From JBCCGG01 sp039029395 (GTDB lineage Bacteria > Pseudomonadota > Alphaproteobacteria > Kiloniellales > JAKSDN01), in contig JBCCGG010000021.1 of the NCBI GenBank assembly GCA_039029395.1, positions 1 to 64,000 on the forward strand: DNA of 64,000 nucleotides, read 5' to 3'. A program made the position numbers and the translations under genes. This document shows positions 24,435 to 34,154 of the stretch, one piece after another. Each line of letters starts with the position of its first letter. Position 1 is the first letter of the stretch. The notes under the pieces are model-generated. The model made no database searches, was not told where the DNA came from, and saw nothing but the letters and a program-made list of their open reading frames with translations.

Positions 24435-25937
24435 ATGAGCGACTTTTCTCCTCTCGGAGAGACCGCCGGTTCCGGCGGCAACCTCCCCCACTACACGGTC
24501 TCGGAGTTGTCCCAGGCCCTCAAGCGCGTGGTCGAGGGCAACTTCGAGCGGGTCCGGGTGCGCGGCGAGATCTCCGGCTTCAAGCGCGCCGCCTCGGGCC
24601 ACCTCTACATGGCGCTGAAGGACGAGAGCGCGGTGATCGACGGGGTCTGCTGGCGCGGCATGGCCGGGCGCCTTGGGATCGCGCCGGAAGACGGCATGGA
24701 GGTCGTCGCCAGCGGCCGCCTGACCACCTATCCCGGCCGCTCCAAGTATCAGATCGTGATCGACGCCATGGAGCTGGCCGGCGAAGGCGCGCTCCTCAAG
24801 CTGCTCGAGGACCGGCGCCGCAAGCTGGCCGCCGAAGGCCTGTTCGACCCGGACCGCAAGCAGGCGCTGCCGTTCCTGCCCGAGGTCATCGGCGTGGTCA
24901 CCTCGCCGACTGGCGCGGTCATCCGGGACATCCTGCACCGGCTTTCCGAGCGCTTCCCGCGCCGGGTGCTGCTGTGGCCGGTGCTGGTCCAAGGCGAGGG
25001 CGCGGCGGCCCAGGTCGCCGCGGCGATCCGCGGCTTCAACGACTTGGCGCCGGACGGCCCGGTGCCGCGCCCGGACCTCTTGATCGTGGCGCGCGGCGGC
25101 GGCTCCCTGGAGGATCTCTGGGCCTTTAACGAGGAGGTCGTGGTGCGCGCCGCCGCGGAGTCCAAGATCCCGCTGATCTCGGCGGTCGGCCACGAGACCG
25201 ACACGACCCTGATCGACCACGCATCGGACCGGCGTGCGCCGACCCCGACCGCGGCCGCCGAGATCGCCGTGCCGGTACGCGCCGAGCTGCTCGGCGACCT
25301 GCTCGACTACGCCCGGCGCCTGGTCGCCGCCTCGAGCCGCTCCCTGGAGGAACGGCGCCTCAGGGTCGAGGGCCTGGGCCGCGGCCTGCCCGACCCCCGG
25401 CGCCTGCTCGACGACAAGACCCAGCGCCTGGACGACCGGGCCGAGCGCCTGGCCAATGCGGCGGCGGGCCTGCTGGAGCGGCGTCGGGGCCAGCTCGCCG
25501 AATGGGGCGCCCGCCTGCCCCATCCCGGCCAGCAGCTGACCCTGGCCCGGGAGCGCCTGGACGGGCAAACGCGCCAGCTTGGCCGAGCCAGCGAACGCGC
25601 TCTGGAACGCGCCGGCCAGGGCTATGCGCGGCTCGACGCGGCCCGGCGCTTGGGCGAAGCCATGGGCCGCCGCTGGGACGCCTGGGGCCGGGAGCTGAGC
25701 GGCCTGGGCCGGATCCTGGAGAGCACCTCCTACCGCAACGTGTTGGCCCGGGGCTTTACCGTGGTGCAAGGCCCGGACGGTCTGATCACCCGGGCCGAGG
25801 AGGCGAAAGCCGGCGAAGGCGTCACGATCGAGTTCGCCGACGGCAGCGTGCCGGCAACCCTGGGCGAGGGCGCGCCCAAGCCAGCCAAGCGGCCGCGCGC
25901 CAAGTCCTCGGACGACAACCAAGGACGTCTGCTGTGA
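24435..25937 (+). CDS. xseA: Exodeoxyribonuclease VII large subunit
   Basis: A 500-residue protein with the N-terminal OB fold (YTVSELSQALKRVVEGNF, RVRGEISGFKRAASGHLYMALKD) and catalytic region (VITSPTGAVIRDILHRL-type segment, ARGGGSLEDLWAFNEE, SAVGHETDTTLIDHASDRRAPTPTAAAE). A coiled-coil region of about 180 residues and a short C-terminal tail follow. It degrades single-stranded DNA with XseB, which is not in the window. The stop overlaps the next gene's GTG by three bases. Confidence 0.96.
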   Translation: MSDFSPLGETAGSGGNLPHYTVSELSQALKRVVEGNFERVRVRGEISGFKRAASGHLYMALKDESAVIDGVCWRGMAGRLGIAPEDGMEVVASGRLTTYPGRSKYQIVIDAMELAGEGALLKLLEDRRRKLAAEGLFDPDRKQALPFLPEVIGVVTSPTGAVIRDILHRLSERFPRRVLLWPVLVQGEGAAAQVAAAIRGFNDLAPDGPVPRPDLLIVARGGGSLEDLWAFNEEVVVRAAAESKIPLISAVGHETDTTLIDHASDRRAPTPTAAAEIAVPVRAELLGDLLDYARRLVAASSRSLEERRLRVEGLGRGLPDPRRLLDDKTQRLDDRAERLANAAAGLLERRRGQLAEWGARLPHPGQQLTLARERLDGQTRQLGRASERALERAGQGYARLDAARRLGEAMGRRWDAWGRELSGLGRILESTSYRNVLARGFTVVQGPDGLITRAEEAKAGEGVTIEFADGSVPATLGEGAPKPAKRPRAKSSDDNQGRLL

Positions 25938-26746
25938 GATTGGGCCTGTGGCTTTTTGTGCTGTTCCTCGCCCTGCCCGCCTGGGCCGGCGAGCTGAGCC
26001 TCGAAGGTGACTTTCAGCAAGGCAGTCTGGTAATCGGCAACGCGCCGCCGGGCGCCATGGTGGCGCTCAACGGCAACCCCTTACGGGTCTCGCCCGAGGG
26101 CCGCTTTCTGCTCGGCTTCGGCCGGGACGCGGCTCCCGAGGCCATGTTCGAGATCACCTATCCCGACGGAAACAAAGAGGCACGCCTGTTCGCGATCGCC
26201 CGGCGGGATTACGACATTCAACGCATCGACGGCTTGCCGCCGAAGTTCGTCACCCCGCCCGAGGAGGTACTGGCACGGATCCGCCGGGAGAACGCGCAGA
26301 TCGCCGAGGCGCGCGCGATCGACCGGCCCGAGGCGCTGTTCGAGCGCGGCTTCGTCTGGCCGGTCATCGGCCGTATCTCAGGCATCTACGGCAGCCAGCG
26401 GGTCCTGAACGGCGAGCCGCGCCGGCCCCACTTCGGCATCGACATCGCGGCGCCCGCGGGCACGGCGGTGGTGGCCCCCTCGGACGGCGTGGTCTCGCTC
26501 GCCGAGGACGACCTCTACTACACCGGCGGCACGATCATCCTGGACCACGGCCACGGCCTGACCTCGGCGTTCCTGCACATGAAGGACGTAGAGGTGGCGC
26601 TCGGCGAGCGGATCGCCCAGGGCCAGCGCATTGGCACGGTCGGCTCGACCGGCCGCTCGACGGGACCCCATCTGGACTGGCGGGTCAACTGGTTCAAGGA
26701 GCGCCTCGACCCGGCGCTCCTGGCCGGCCCCATGCCGGAGAGCTAA
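25934..26746 (+). CDS. M23 family (LytM) peptidase, secreted
   Basis: A 270-residue protein translated from a GTG that overlaps the xseA stop. The N-terminus is a signal peptide (LGLWLFVLFLALPAWAGE). The C-terminal LytM domain has the zinc motif PHFGIDIAAPAGT, then GGTIILDHGHGLTSAFLHM and STGRSTGPHLDWRVNW, with all expected His and Asp ligands. It likely cleaves peptidoglycan cross-links or activates amidases in the periplasm. The translational coupling with xseA is common in alphaproteobacteria. Confidence 0.93.
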   Translation: MRLGLWLFVLFLALPAWAGELSLEGDFQQGSLVIGNAPPGAMVALNGNPLRVSPEGRFLLGFGRDAAPEAMFEITYPDGNKEARLFAIARRDYDIQRIDGLPPKFVTPPEEVLARIRRENAQIAEARAIDRPEALFERGFVWPVIGRISGIYGSQRVLNGEPRRPHFGIDIAAPAGTAVVAPSDGVVSLAEDDLYYTGGTIILDHGHGLTSAFLHMKDVEVALGERIAQGQRIGTVGSTGRSTGPHLDWRVNWFKERLDPALLAGPMPES

Positions 26747-26853
26747 AGGGTCACTTAAAGGCCGATTGAATGTGACTCGGATTTGCACGACCATGAAGCA
26801 GATTTTCGCGGTCGGATCGTTTGTTCGCATACTAAAATAGCGGGAGGGCAATC

Positions 26854-28512
26854 ATGAGTTATCTGCGCGCGCCTGGGCTCGGTCCTATTGTCGGCCACAC
26901 AACCCACGAATCGAGTCGCATATGGATACGCGCCGGCGACCCTGGCGATTCAAGCAGCGCATTGGATTCGGAGCGCCGCACGATCGGCGTGATCGGGATT
27001 CTGAAGAGCAACGGGCAAATCGACCCGAAGCAAATCCACTACTTTCGGCTTCATCGGGAATTCGACCGCACGGGAAGCTTCGAGCTGGGCAGGCAGCAAA
27101 GCCTGTTCAAGACAACCAAGACCACCAAATTGAAGCCAAAAAGCGTCTACCGGGTCCGCGTCGGCACCTTGACCTTAGACGATCCCATGAGGGACGACGA
27201 GATGCTCGACAATGACGACCTGACCATGACGCTTCCCCAGCCGAGCCACTGGGCGACCGAGCTGGCGCGCTTGCCCGAGAAGAAGAGCGAAGCGGAGTTC
27301 CGAACCTTTGCCGCGCCGTCGAACAACGACCCGGCCGATGAGGTCAGCTTCCTGAGCGGGTCGTGCCGCTTTCCGGGTCTGCTGTTCAAGGCCAAGCGGG
27401 CGGATAAGATCTTCAAGGCCGTTCTAAAGGAAGCCGAGACCAAGCGGAACGGAACCGAGCCATCGTTCGTCTTGATGACCGGCGATCAAATCTACGCCGA
27501 TACCCTAAATCGGCTCGTGCCCATTGGCCGGGCCGATAGCTTCGAGGCATTTCAGGAGCGCTACCACACCGCTTTCGGCTCAAAGAACATGCGCAAGCTT
27601 CTGCGCAACAAGCCCGTCTACATGATTCTCGACGACCACGAGATCGAGGACAATTGGACGCAAGACCGGCTGAGCTATCCCGACAAGGTTTTCCAAGTCA
27701 ACAAGAGCCAGCTGTTCACGATCGCCATCGACGCCTACATGAGCTACCAGTGGAGTCACGGTCCGCGCAACTTCGGGCGTCGCCTGTTCTACACCTTCGA
27801 ATGCGGCGGCTATCCCTTCTTCGTGTGCGACACGCGCACCCAACGCTACATGGATGACGACGAAAACAGTCTGGACGACAATCACCTGATTGGCCGGCCG
27901 TCCCTCGGCGATAGCGCCCCGGCGCAAATCGACCGCCTGCTCGCATGGCTCAAGAGCCACCCGCGCAAGCTGCCGAAGTTTATCGTCACCTCGAGCGTCT
28001 TTGCGCCGAGCCCGATCTTCGCACGCGACGGCTCGAGCCAGAAGCGCAAGGAGAAGAGCGATTCCTGGCCGGCCTTCCCGACCACCCGGCGGGCGATTCT
28101 GGACTGCATCGTCAAGAACAAGATCCAGAACGTGATCTTCCTCTCCGGCGACATTCATTGCGCCAACGTCGCGGAGCTTTCCTTTAGCCACAGCGGCAAG
28201 AACCTCAAGGCCTACTCGATCACCTCTTCGGCCTTCTATTGGCCTTTTCCCTTCGCCGATGGCGATCCCTCGAACTTCGTCCACGACTCACGCAAGCCGG
28301 AGCAGGCTGATCCCTTCTTGCTGGGCGACGGCAAGACCGTGATGCACTACAAGGCCTGGAACTTCAGCCAGGAGGACAACTTCTGCCGCGTCGACATTGA
28401 CCGGGCGAACGCTCAAGTCGTGGTCCGGACCTTCGATGACGAAGGCGAGATCATTCGCCACGAGGTCACGGGGGCTAAACTCGAGGCCAACTTGCCACTC
28501 GCGCCCTGGTAA
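26854..28512 (+). CDS. PhoD-like metallophosphatase
   Basis: A 552-residue protein with no signal peptide. The metal-binding order is SFLSGSCRFPG, FVLMTGDQIYAD, YMILDDHEIEDNW and FLSGDIHCANVAEL, as in the alkaline phosphatase D superfamily. An N-terminal beta domain precedes it (THESSRIWIRAGDPG). It could act on phosphodiesters or phosphomonoesters. Unlike classical PhoD it lacks a Tat signal and is probably cytoplasmic. It stands alone with somewhat lower GC than its neighbours. Confidence 0.9.
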   Translation: MSYLRAPGLGPIVGHTTHESSRIWIRAGDPGDSSSALDSERRTIGVIGILKSNGQIDPKQIHYFRLHREFDRTGSFELGRQQSLFKTTKTTKLKPKSVYRVRVGTLTLDDPMRDDEMLDNDDLTMTLPQPSHWATELARLPEKKSEAEFRTFAAPSNNDPADEVSFLSGSCRFPGLLFKAKRADKIFKAVLKEAETKRNGTEPSFVLMTGDQIYADTLNRLVPIGRADSFEAFQERYHTAFGSKNMRKLLRNKPVYMILDDHEIEDNWTQDRLSYPDKVFQVNKSQLFTIAIDAYMSYQWSHGPRNFGRRLFYTFECGGYPFFVCDTRTQRYMDDDENSLDDNHLIGRPSLGDSAPAQIDRLLAWLKSHPRKLPKFIVTSSVFAPSPIFARDGSSQKRKEKSDSWPAFPTTRRAILDCIVKNKIQNVIFLSGDIHCANVAELSFSHSGKNLKAYSITSSAFYWPFPFADGDPSNFVHDSRKPEQADPFLLGDGKTVMHYKAWNFSQEDNFCRVDIDRANAQVVVRTFDDEGEIIRHEVTGAKLEANLPLAPW

Positions 28513-28560
28513 GCTGGGCCGGACGATCGACCGGGCCCCTGCCGGGCGGCCGATCTCCCC

Positions 28561-29082
28561 CTACTTCACGGTCACGCAGGTGCAGCTCGCCAGGTGGGCA
28601 ACCTGGTGAGAGACGCTGCCCATCAGCAAGCCTCGCAGGCCGCTTAGGCCGCGGCTGCCCATAACGATCATGTCGGCCTTGGTCCGCTTGGCGGTGTCCA
28701 GGATGATCTCGGACGGGTTGCCCTCCTCGACCATGAGCTCGACCGTCTCGACGCCCTTGTCCCGGCAGACCTGCTCGGCGCCGGCCAAGACCCGCTTGCC
28801 GATGAACTCGAGCACCTCGAGGGGCATTTGGGTGCCCTTCTTGCCTTCAACCCGGGCCATGATCTCCTGGGGCATATTGACCAAGTTGGCCGGGTGGCCG
28901 TGCTTCTCGCCCAGATGCTCGACCTGGGCCGCGCGCACCAGCCCTTCCGGCATGTGGCCGCGCAAAAGGACGTGCAGCAGGATGATCTTAGCGCCGTACT
29001 TGCCCGCCAGGTCGCCCGCCAGATCGACCGCCTTGTCGGCGTGGGCCGAGCCGTCGGTCGGAACGAGGATGGTGCGCAGCAT
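28561..29082 (-). CDS. Universal stress protein
   Basis: A 173-residue UspA-domain protein starting MLRTILVPTDGSAHADKAVD. The ATP-binding signature G-x2-G-x9-GS is in GSRGLSGLRGLLMGS. An insertion of about 25 residues (around residues 50-80) makes it longer than a minimal Usp. Such proteins bind ATP and act in stress resistance. It is convergent with the PhoD gene and divergent from the acyltransferase gene. Confidence 0.94.
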   Translation of the reverse strand: MLRTILVPTDGSAHADKAVDLAGDLAGKYGAKIILLHVLLRGHMPEGLVRAAQVEHLGEKHGHPANLVNMPQEIMARVEGKKGTQMPLEVLEFIGKRVLAGAEQVCRDKGVETVELMVEEGNPSEIILDTAKRTKADMIVMGSRGLSGLRGLLMGSVSHQVAHLASCTCVTVK

Positions 29083-29194
29083 GAGGAACCCTCCCGTGTT
29101 AGGACCTTATGACCGTGTCACAGCAGCCTGGCCGGGACAAGCCCGGCCAAGCGCCCTTTGACTTTTGCCCTATTGTCTATATTGACCGCCCGTC

Positions 29195-30106
29195 ATGGGA
29201 GCGGCGGACGAGAGCAATAGGGGCGTGCCGGCGGGCAAGCGCCTGGCCTGGCGCCTGGAGGCAGGCCTGGCCTGGGGCCTCTACGGCCTGTTGCGCGTCC
29301 TGCCGATCGACTGGGCCTCGGGACTGGCGGGTGCCGTTTGCCGACTGATTGGGCCGCGCCTGCCGGTCTCCAAGGTCGCCCGGCGCAACCTGGCGCGGGC
29401 CTTCCCGGAACAGGACGCGGCCGAACGGGAAGCCATCGTGCGCCAGGTTTGGGACAACCTGGGGCGCACCGCCGGCGAGCTTGCCCATCTGGACAAGATT
29501 ACCGACCAAGGGCCCGATGCCCGTATCGAGCTGCACGGCCATGAGCAGATCGAAACGATTAAGCGCAACGACGCGGCCGTCGCGGCCTTCACCGCGCACC
29601 TGGCCAACTGGGACGTGGCCTCGCTGGTCGCCGGCCAAAATGACCTGCCATTCACTATGATCTACCGGCGCTCCAACAACCCCTATGTGGACCGGCTGAT
29701 CCAACGCTGCCGGGCGCCCAGCAAGGCGACCTTCGCGCCCAAGGAGGCGGCCAGCTGGCGGATCATCGCAAAAACCCTGCGGCGTGCCGGCAACCTGGCC
29801 CTGTTGGCCGACCAGAAGATGAACAACGGCATCGCAGCGCCCTTCTTCGGGCGACCGGCCATGACTCTGCCGACCTTGGCGATGTGCAAGCTGCGTTACG
29901 ACTGCAGGCTGATCCCAGTCCAGGTCGAGCGCCTGGAGGGCGCGCGCTTCCGGGTCACCGTGCATCCGCCGCTCGAAGTCGCGCTCAGCGGCGAACAGGA
30001 GGCCGACATGCTGGCAATCACAACGGCGATCAATCTGGAGATCGAGGGCTGGGTGCGCCAGAATCCCGGACAGTGGCTCTGGCTGCACCGCCGCTGGCCA
30101 GACTAA
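29195..30106 (+). CDS. Lipid A biosynthesis acyltransferase (LpxL/HtrB family)
   Basis: A 303-residue inner-membrane acyltransferase. The catalytic HX4D motif is in FTAHLANWDVAS. MIYRRSNNPYVDRLI, LLADQKMNNG and FFGRPAMTLPT are other family motifs, and the N-terminal hydrophobic region anchors the enzyme. It adds a secondary acyl chain to lipid A precursors. It is convergent with lpxK, overlapping by four bases, which places two lipid A enzymes tail to tail. Confidence 0.92.
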   Translation: MGAADESNRGVPAGKRLAWRLEAGLAWGLYGLLRVLPIDWASGLAGAVCRLIGPRLPVSKVARRNLARAFPEQDAAEREAIVRQVWDNLGRTAGELAHLDKITDQGPDARIELHGHEQIETIKRNDAAVAAFTAHLANWDVASLVAGQNDLPFTMIYRRSNNPYVDRLIQRCRAPSKATFAPKEAASWRIIAKTLRRAGNLALLADQKMNNGIAAPFFGRPAMTLPTLAMCKLRYDCRLIPVQVERLEGARFRVTVHPPLEVALSGEQEADMLAITTAINLEIEGWVRQNPGQWLWLHRRWPD

Positions 30107-31077
30107 GCCCAGTCGAAAAGCTTGCCGAGCAAAGCGTCTACCTCGGCCGGGTCGCGCCAGGCGACGGCGACCGGCAGCACCTCGACCTGGCTCGCAAGAT
30201 CGGGCGGCAGGCGCACCCGGTCCTTCTCGGTGGTGATCGCCTGGGCCTCGAGGCTCTTGGCGCGTGCCAGCAGCGCCGCGACCTCGTCCCCGCCGTAAGG
30301 GTGATGATCGGGAAAGGCCTCTTGGGCGACCAGCTCGGCACCGGCATCCTTTAGGCTGGCGAAGAACTTGTCCGGTCGGCCAATACCGGCGAAGGCCAGC
30401 AGGCGGCGGCCCGTGAGACCCTGGGCCTCTGGGGTCGGCGTGAGGGTGGCGGCGATCAGCGGCAAGCCGCCGGCCAGTCCCTTCGCCCAATCCTCCCCCT
30501 CGCCGCCCAGGAGCGCTACGCCCTGGGCCCGCTTGAGCGCCCGGCTTGGCCGCTCGCGCAAAGGCCCGGCCGGCAGCACCCGGCCGTTGCCCAGGCGATA
30601 GGCGCCGTCGAGCACGATCAGGGACAGGGTCTTGGCCAGGCGCGGGTTTTGAAAGCCGTCGTCCATGACGATCACCCGGGCGCCTTCGGTGATCGCTGCC
30701 CGGGCGCCGGCGACCCGGTCCCGGGCGACCCATGTCGGCGCCAGGGCGGCCAGCAGCAGGGCCTCGTCGCCGACCTCGCGCGCGCCGTGACGGGCCGGCT
30801 CGACCCGCAAGGGGCCGCGCTCGCGGCCACCGTAGCCCCGGGTCAGGAAGTGCACGGCGAAGCCCTGTTCCAAAAGCCGCTCGGCCAGGGCGAGCGCGAC
30901 CGGCGTCTTGCCGGCGCCGCCGGCCACCAGATTGCCGACACAAAGCACCGGCACGCCGCAATCGACCGGTCGAGTCAGCCAGAAGCGCAGGACGCCGGCC
31001 AAATCGTAGAGCCAGCCCAAGGGCGTCAGCAGCGCGGTCAGGGGGCCACCGTCCGCCCAATGCTTAGGCGCGCGCAT
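30103..31077 (-). CDS. lpxK: Tetraacyldisaccharide 4'-kinase
   Basis: A 324-residue kinase with an N-terminal membrane anchor and the Walker A motif VAGGAGKTPVALALAERL. TRGYGG follows, then VIVMDDGFQNPRLAKTLS, the DDGFQ motif diagnostic of LpxK. It phosphorylates the lipid A disaccharide at position 4'. The start overlaps the end of the DUF374 gene by 14 bases, so the two are translationally coupled. Confidence 0.96.
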   Translation of the reverse strand: MRAPKHWADGGPLTALLTPLGWLYDLAGVLRFWLTRPVDCGVPVLCVGNLVAGGAGKTPVALALAERLLEQGFAVHFLTRGYGGRERGPLRVEPARHGAREVGDEALLLAALAPTWVARDRVAGARAAITEGARVIVMDDGFQNPRLAKTLSLIVLDGAYRLGNGRVLPAGPLRERPSRALKRAQGVALLGGEGEDWAKGLAGGLPLIAATLTPTPEAQGLTGRRLLAFAGIGRPDKFFASLKDAGAELVAQEAFPDHHPYGGDEVAALLARAKSLEAQAITTEKDRVRLPPDLASQVEVLPVAVAWRDPAEVDALLGKLFDWA

Positions 31078-31789
31078 GGTCCAGCTGGTCCAGGGCTGGC
31101 GCCGGCTCCACGGTCTCCTGGCCGCAGCGCCGGTCGGCCTCTGCGGTCAAGCCGTTTAGCTGCTGCTCCAGGTCGAGGCGTAGGCGCTCGGCGGTCGCCT
31201 CGTCGAGGCTCGTCGGCACCCAAATGGGTTCTCCGACCAGCACCACGCCCCGGCAAAACGGCATGGCGAGACAGAAGCGGTCCCAACTGCCGAGCAAGCG
31301 TCGCCGGGTGACCGCCGCGCTGAACGGCAGAAGCGGCGCGCCCGACAGCTGTGCGATCTTGATCGCGCCCGGCTTGGCACGCATGCGCGGGCCGCGCGGA
31401 CCGTCGGGCGTGATCGCGACCGCCTGGCCCCCGTCGAGCAGGCGCTTGATGCGGCGCATGGCCTCGGCGCCGCCGCGCCGGCTCGAGCCGGCCACGGTGG
31501 AGATGCCGACGAAGGATGCGCCGCGCGCCACCAAAAGGCCGTCCCGGTGGCCGGAGATCAGCATATGGAGCGGACGGCCACGCTCCATGGCGGCCGGCGC
31601 CAGGAGAATGCGGCCGTGCCAGAAGCAGCCGATGTAGCCGCCGCCACGGTCCAGGATCTCTTGGGTCGCCTGCGGAATTTCGATCTGCCAGCGGATGCCG
31701 TGCTTGACCGCAAAGAAGTAGAGGCCGCCGACCCAGCCAATCGTACGCTGGACCAGCGGGTTGTTTGTCAGTCGCTTGCCTAGACCCAT
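31064..31789 (-). CDS. DUF374 lysophospholipid-acyltransferase-like protein
   Basis: A 241-residue protein with the PlsC-type pattern in CFWHGRILLAPA (His of HX4D-like motif), ISGHRDGLL, STVAGSSRRGGAEAM and AITPDGPRGPR. DUF374 genes commonly accompany waaA and lpxK in alphaproteobacteria and probably acylate a lipid A or related precursor. Here waaA (Kdo transferase) is absent from its usual place between the two. Confidence 0.9.
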   Translation of the reverse strand: MGLGKRLTNNPLVQRTIGWVGGLYFFAVKHGIRWQIEIPQATQEILDRGGGYIGCFWHGRILLAPAAMERGRPLHMLISGHRDGLLVARGASFVGISTVAGSSRRGGAEAMRRIKRLLDGGQAVAITPDGPRGPRMRAKPGAIKIAQLSGAPLLPFSAAVTRRRLLGSWDRFCLAMPFCRGVVLVGEPIWVPTSLDEATAERLRLDLEQQLNGLTAEADRRCGQETVEPAPALDQLDHARA

Positions 31790-31881
31790 CGCGCGTCTTT
31801 GATCAGTCGCTCACCCGCCCCGGCGGAGCGGCGCGCGACGTTATCACGGCGCCCGGCGCCGCGCCAAGCCAAGCCCGAGTC

Positions 31882-33366
31882 TCATGGCTCGAGCGCGAAG
31901 GTTCGGTGCAAAGCCTCGAGCTTGGCGGCCAAGTCCTTGTTGTAAGGCTTGTTGACCGGTTCGGCCGGGCGGGGCTGCCAGGCTGGGCTCTTGGCCGCGA
32001 GCGCCTGGTCGAGCTGCCAGCTGTGGTCGAAGCGCCGTCCGGTCAGCTGCCACAGGGCGGTCAGCTGGTCCGGGGTCAGCCAGTCCCGATCCAGGCTGCG
32101 GATGCCGGCCGGGGTGACCTCCAGGACGTGGTGCTCGGTGACCTCCAGCACGATGGCGTGGTGCGCCGGGTCGAGCGCCTCCAGGGTGGCCAGGCTGTCG
32201 AGCATGGCCTTGTCGGACTCGAAGACCTTGCCGTGATGGGCGACCAGCGGCTCGGCGTCGACGCCACGCGCAGCAATCTCCTGCAAGGCGGCCCCGGTCA
32301 CCACGTGGGGCACCGCCCGGTAGACTTGCTGATTGAAGACGTTCTGCAGGAAGAAGAGGCCGATGAAGCAGACCAGACCGGCAATCACCGGGGTCACCAG
32401 CCAGCCCAGGCCGATGCCGCCCAGCACCCGCCAGCGGATCGACCGCCCGCCCTTGAGCAGACCGATGCCGAGCACCGCGCCGACCACGGCCTGGGAGCTG
32501 GAGACCGGCACTAGGGGGATGGTCGGCAGGCCGGCGCCGGCCAAGAGCGCCTCCAGGCCTTCGGACGCGAAGAGGAAGAGCACCAGGGAGTGGGCCACCA
32601 CGACGACCCACGCGGCGACCGGCGAGAGCGGCAAGAGGCGCCCGCCGACCGTCATCATGACCCGCTTTGAGTAAGTCACCACGCCGACCGCGATGGCCAG
32701 CGCGCCCAGGAGAAAGAGCTGCTGGGTGGACGAAAAGCTGCCAAACCCGAAGAAGCTGAAGTCGGTAAAGGGCGAGACCGGCACGAAGACACCCATCACG
32801 TTGGCGATGTTGTTGGCGCCCAGGCTGTAGGCCCCGAACGCCCCGGCCAGCAGCAGACCGAGGCGGGTGTAGGCGTCGACCCGCAACAGATGAGGCTTGG
32901 TGAGCTCGAGAAGGTACGTCACCAGCTTGTAGAGCAGCACCGCGAAAATCGCCGCCAGGACCGGGCAGATCACCCAGGTGCTGAGGATCTTGATCAGGGT
33001 GGCGCCGTCGGTCGCGGTGCCGCTGAAGAGGTTCCAGCCGATGATCGCGCCGACGATCGCCTGGGTGGTCGAAACCGGCAAGCCGGCCTTGGTCATGAGA
33101 TAGACCGAGAGGCCCGCCGCAAAGGCGGCCATGAAGGAACCGGAAATCGCGTTGATCGAACCCAGCTTGCCCAAGGTGTGGGCGGCGCCCGCGCCGCTTA
33201 CCACCGCGCCCAAGACAAGAAAGACGCTGCAGATCGCGGCCGCTGTCGCGAAGCGGATCATGCGCGTGCCGACCGCCGTGCCAAACACATTGGCCGCGTC
33301 GTTGGCGCCCAGAGACCAGCCTAGAAACAGGCCGCTCGACAGGAAGAATAGAATCGCTACATCCAT
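31882..33366 (-). CDS. pit: Inorganic phosphate transporter, PiT family
   Basis: A 494-residue membrane protein with about 11 helices. The duplicated PiT signature appears as GANDAANVFGTAVG near residue 20 and GANNIANVMGVFVPV near residue 195, plus PVSTTQAIVGAIIGW and VSSSQAVVGAVLGI. It imports phosphate (as a metal-phosphate complex) using the proton gradient. The soluble C-terminal part from about residue 370 is longer than in many Pit proteins. It follows the DUF47 gene by ten bases. Confidence 0.95.
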   Translation of the reverse strand: MDVAILFFLSSGLFLGWSLGANDAANVFGTAVGTRMIRFATAAAICSVFLVLGAVVSGAGAAHTLGKLGSINAISGSFMAAFAAGLSVYLMTKAGLPVSTTQAIVGAIIGWNLFSGTATDGATLIKILSTWVICPVLAAIFAVLLYKLVTYLLELTKPHLLRVDAYTRLGLLLAGAFGAYSLGANNIANVMGVFVPVSPFTDFSFFGFGSFSSTQQLFLLGALAIAVGVVTYSKRVMMTVGGRLLPLSPVAAWVVVVAHSLVLFLFASEGLEALLAGAGLPTIPLVPVSSSQAVVGAVLGIGLLKGGRSIRWRVLGGIGLGWLVTPVIAGLVCFIGLFFLQNVFNQQVYRAVPHVVTGAALQEIAARGVDAEPLVAHHGKVFESDKAMLDSLATLEALDPAHHAIVLEVTEHHVLEVTPAGIRSLDRDWLTPDQLTALWQLTGRRFDHSWQLDQALAAKSPAWQPRPAEPVNKPYNKDLAAKLEALHRTFALEP

Positions 33367-33376
33367 CGAGCGTTAG

Positions 33377-34057
33377 TCACACCGTGCGCTTGATGGTGTA
33401 GATAGCAAGGCGGTCGGCGACGTCCTCAGCCCGGTCGGCAATGTTGTCGAGCTGCTCGGCGAAGTCGCGCTGGTGAACCTTGTTGGCGAGCGGCTGGTCG
33501 GTCTTGAAGATGCCGCGCTTGAGCTTGGTGGAGACCCGGTCGGCCTCCTTCTCGTAGAACATGACCTTGTGCATGTGGTCGTTGACCGCCTCGATGTTGC
33601 GAAAGAAGGCGCGCGAGGCGAGCACGATGGATTCGACCGCGAGCACGACCTGTTCGGTCAGGACCTTGAAGTCCTCCTTGAACTCGGGCTGGATATCCGG
33701 GGTCTCGATCGAAAAGCCCCAGAGCGTGCCCTCACAGAGATTGAGCACGGAATCCAGGTTCTCCAGCAGGCCCAGCACGTCGCCGCGGGATTCCGGGATC
33801 AAGGTCTGGGCGTAGAGCTGCGTCTCGATCTCTCGCCGCAAGCCGTCGGCTTCGCTCTCCAGGATGTTGACCTGGGAAAGCTTCTCCTCGAAGGCGTCCG
33901 ACGCGCCGTCGGCCAGGTAGATCTCGACCCCTCGGCGGAACAGGATCGCGGTCTCCGAGATCTTATCGAGAAAGGCGTCGATCTGGTCTTCCAGCGCCTT
34001 GGTGCGCCGGAACACCGTGAACGACTTGGTCAACCCGAACCCTTTGGTCTGCGCCAT
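33377..34057 (-). CDS. DUF47 family PhoU-like phosphate transport regulator
   Basis: A 226-residue, wholly helical protein. It has PhoU-like E/D-x3-D repeats such as ILESEADGLRREIETQL, MFYEKEADRVSTKLKR and FAEQLDNIADRAEDVADRL, which bind metal clusters in the family. DUF47 proteins accompany Pit transporters and control their activity. It is the first gene of the Pit operon and lies behind a Pho-box-like sequence. Confidence 0.93.
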   Translation of the reverse strand: MAQTKGFGLTKSFTVFRRTKALEDQIDAFLDKISETAILFRRGVEIYLADGASDAFEEKLSQVNILESEADGLRREIETQLYAQTLIPESRGDVLGLLENLDSVLNLCEGTLWGFSIETPDIQPEFKEDFKVLTEQVVLAVESIVLASRAFFRNIEAVNDHMHKVMFYEKEADRVSTKLKRGIFKTDQPLANKVHQRDFAEQLDNIADRAEDVADRLAIYTIKRTV

Positions 34058-34154
34058 GGTCGATTCCTGAACAAAGACGCCGCTCGCTCGAGCGGCGATT
34101 TGACTGAGCGATGATTTTGGCGTGTGCGCACAGATGCTCGCAAGGGCGCGAGCG

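Noticed and set aside
23174..25129. 651-codon plus-strand frame across purD and xseA
   Set aside because: It covers two real genes in other frames and shows no recognisable domain; its composition is typical of a GC shadow.
29177..31060. 627-codon minus-strand frame across the acyltransferase and lpxK
   Set aside because: It is out of frame with lpxK (DDGFQ) and antisense to the HX4D acyltransferase, so it is a shadow.
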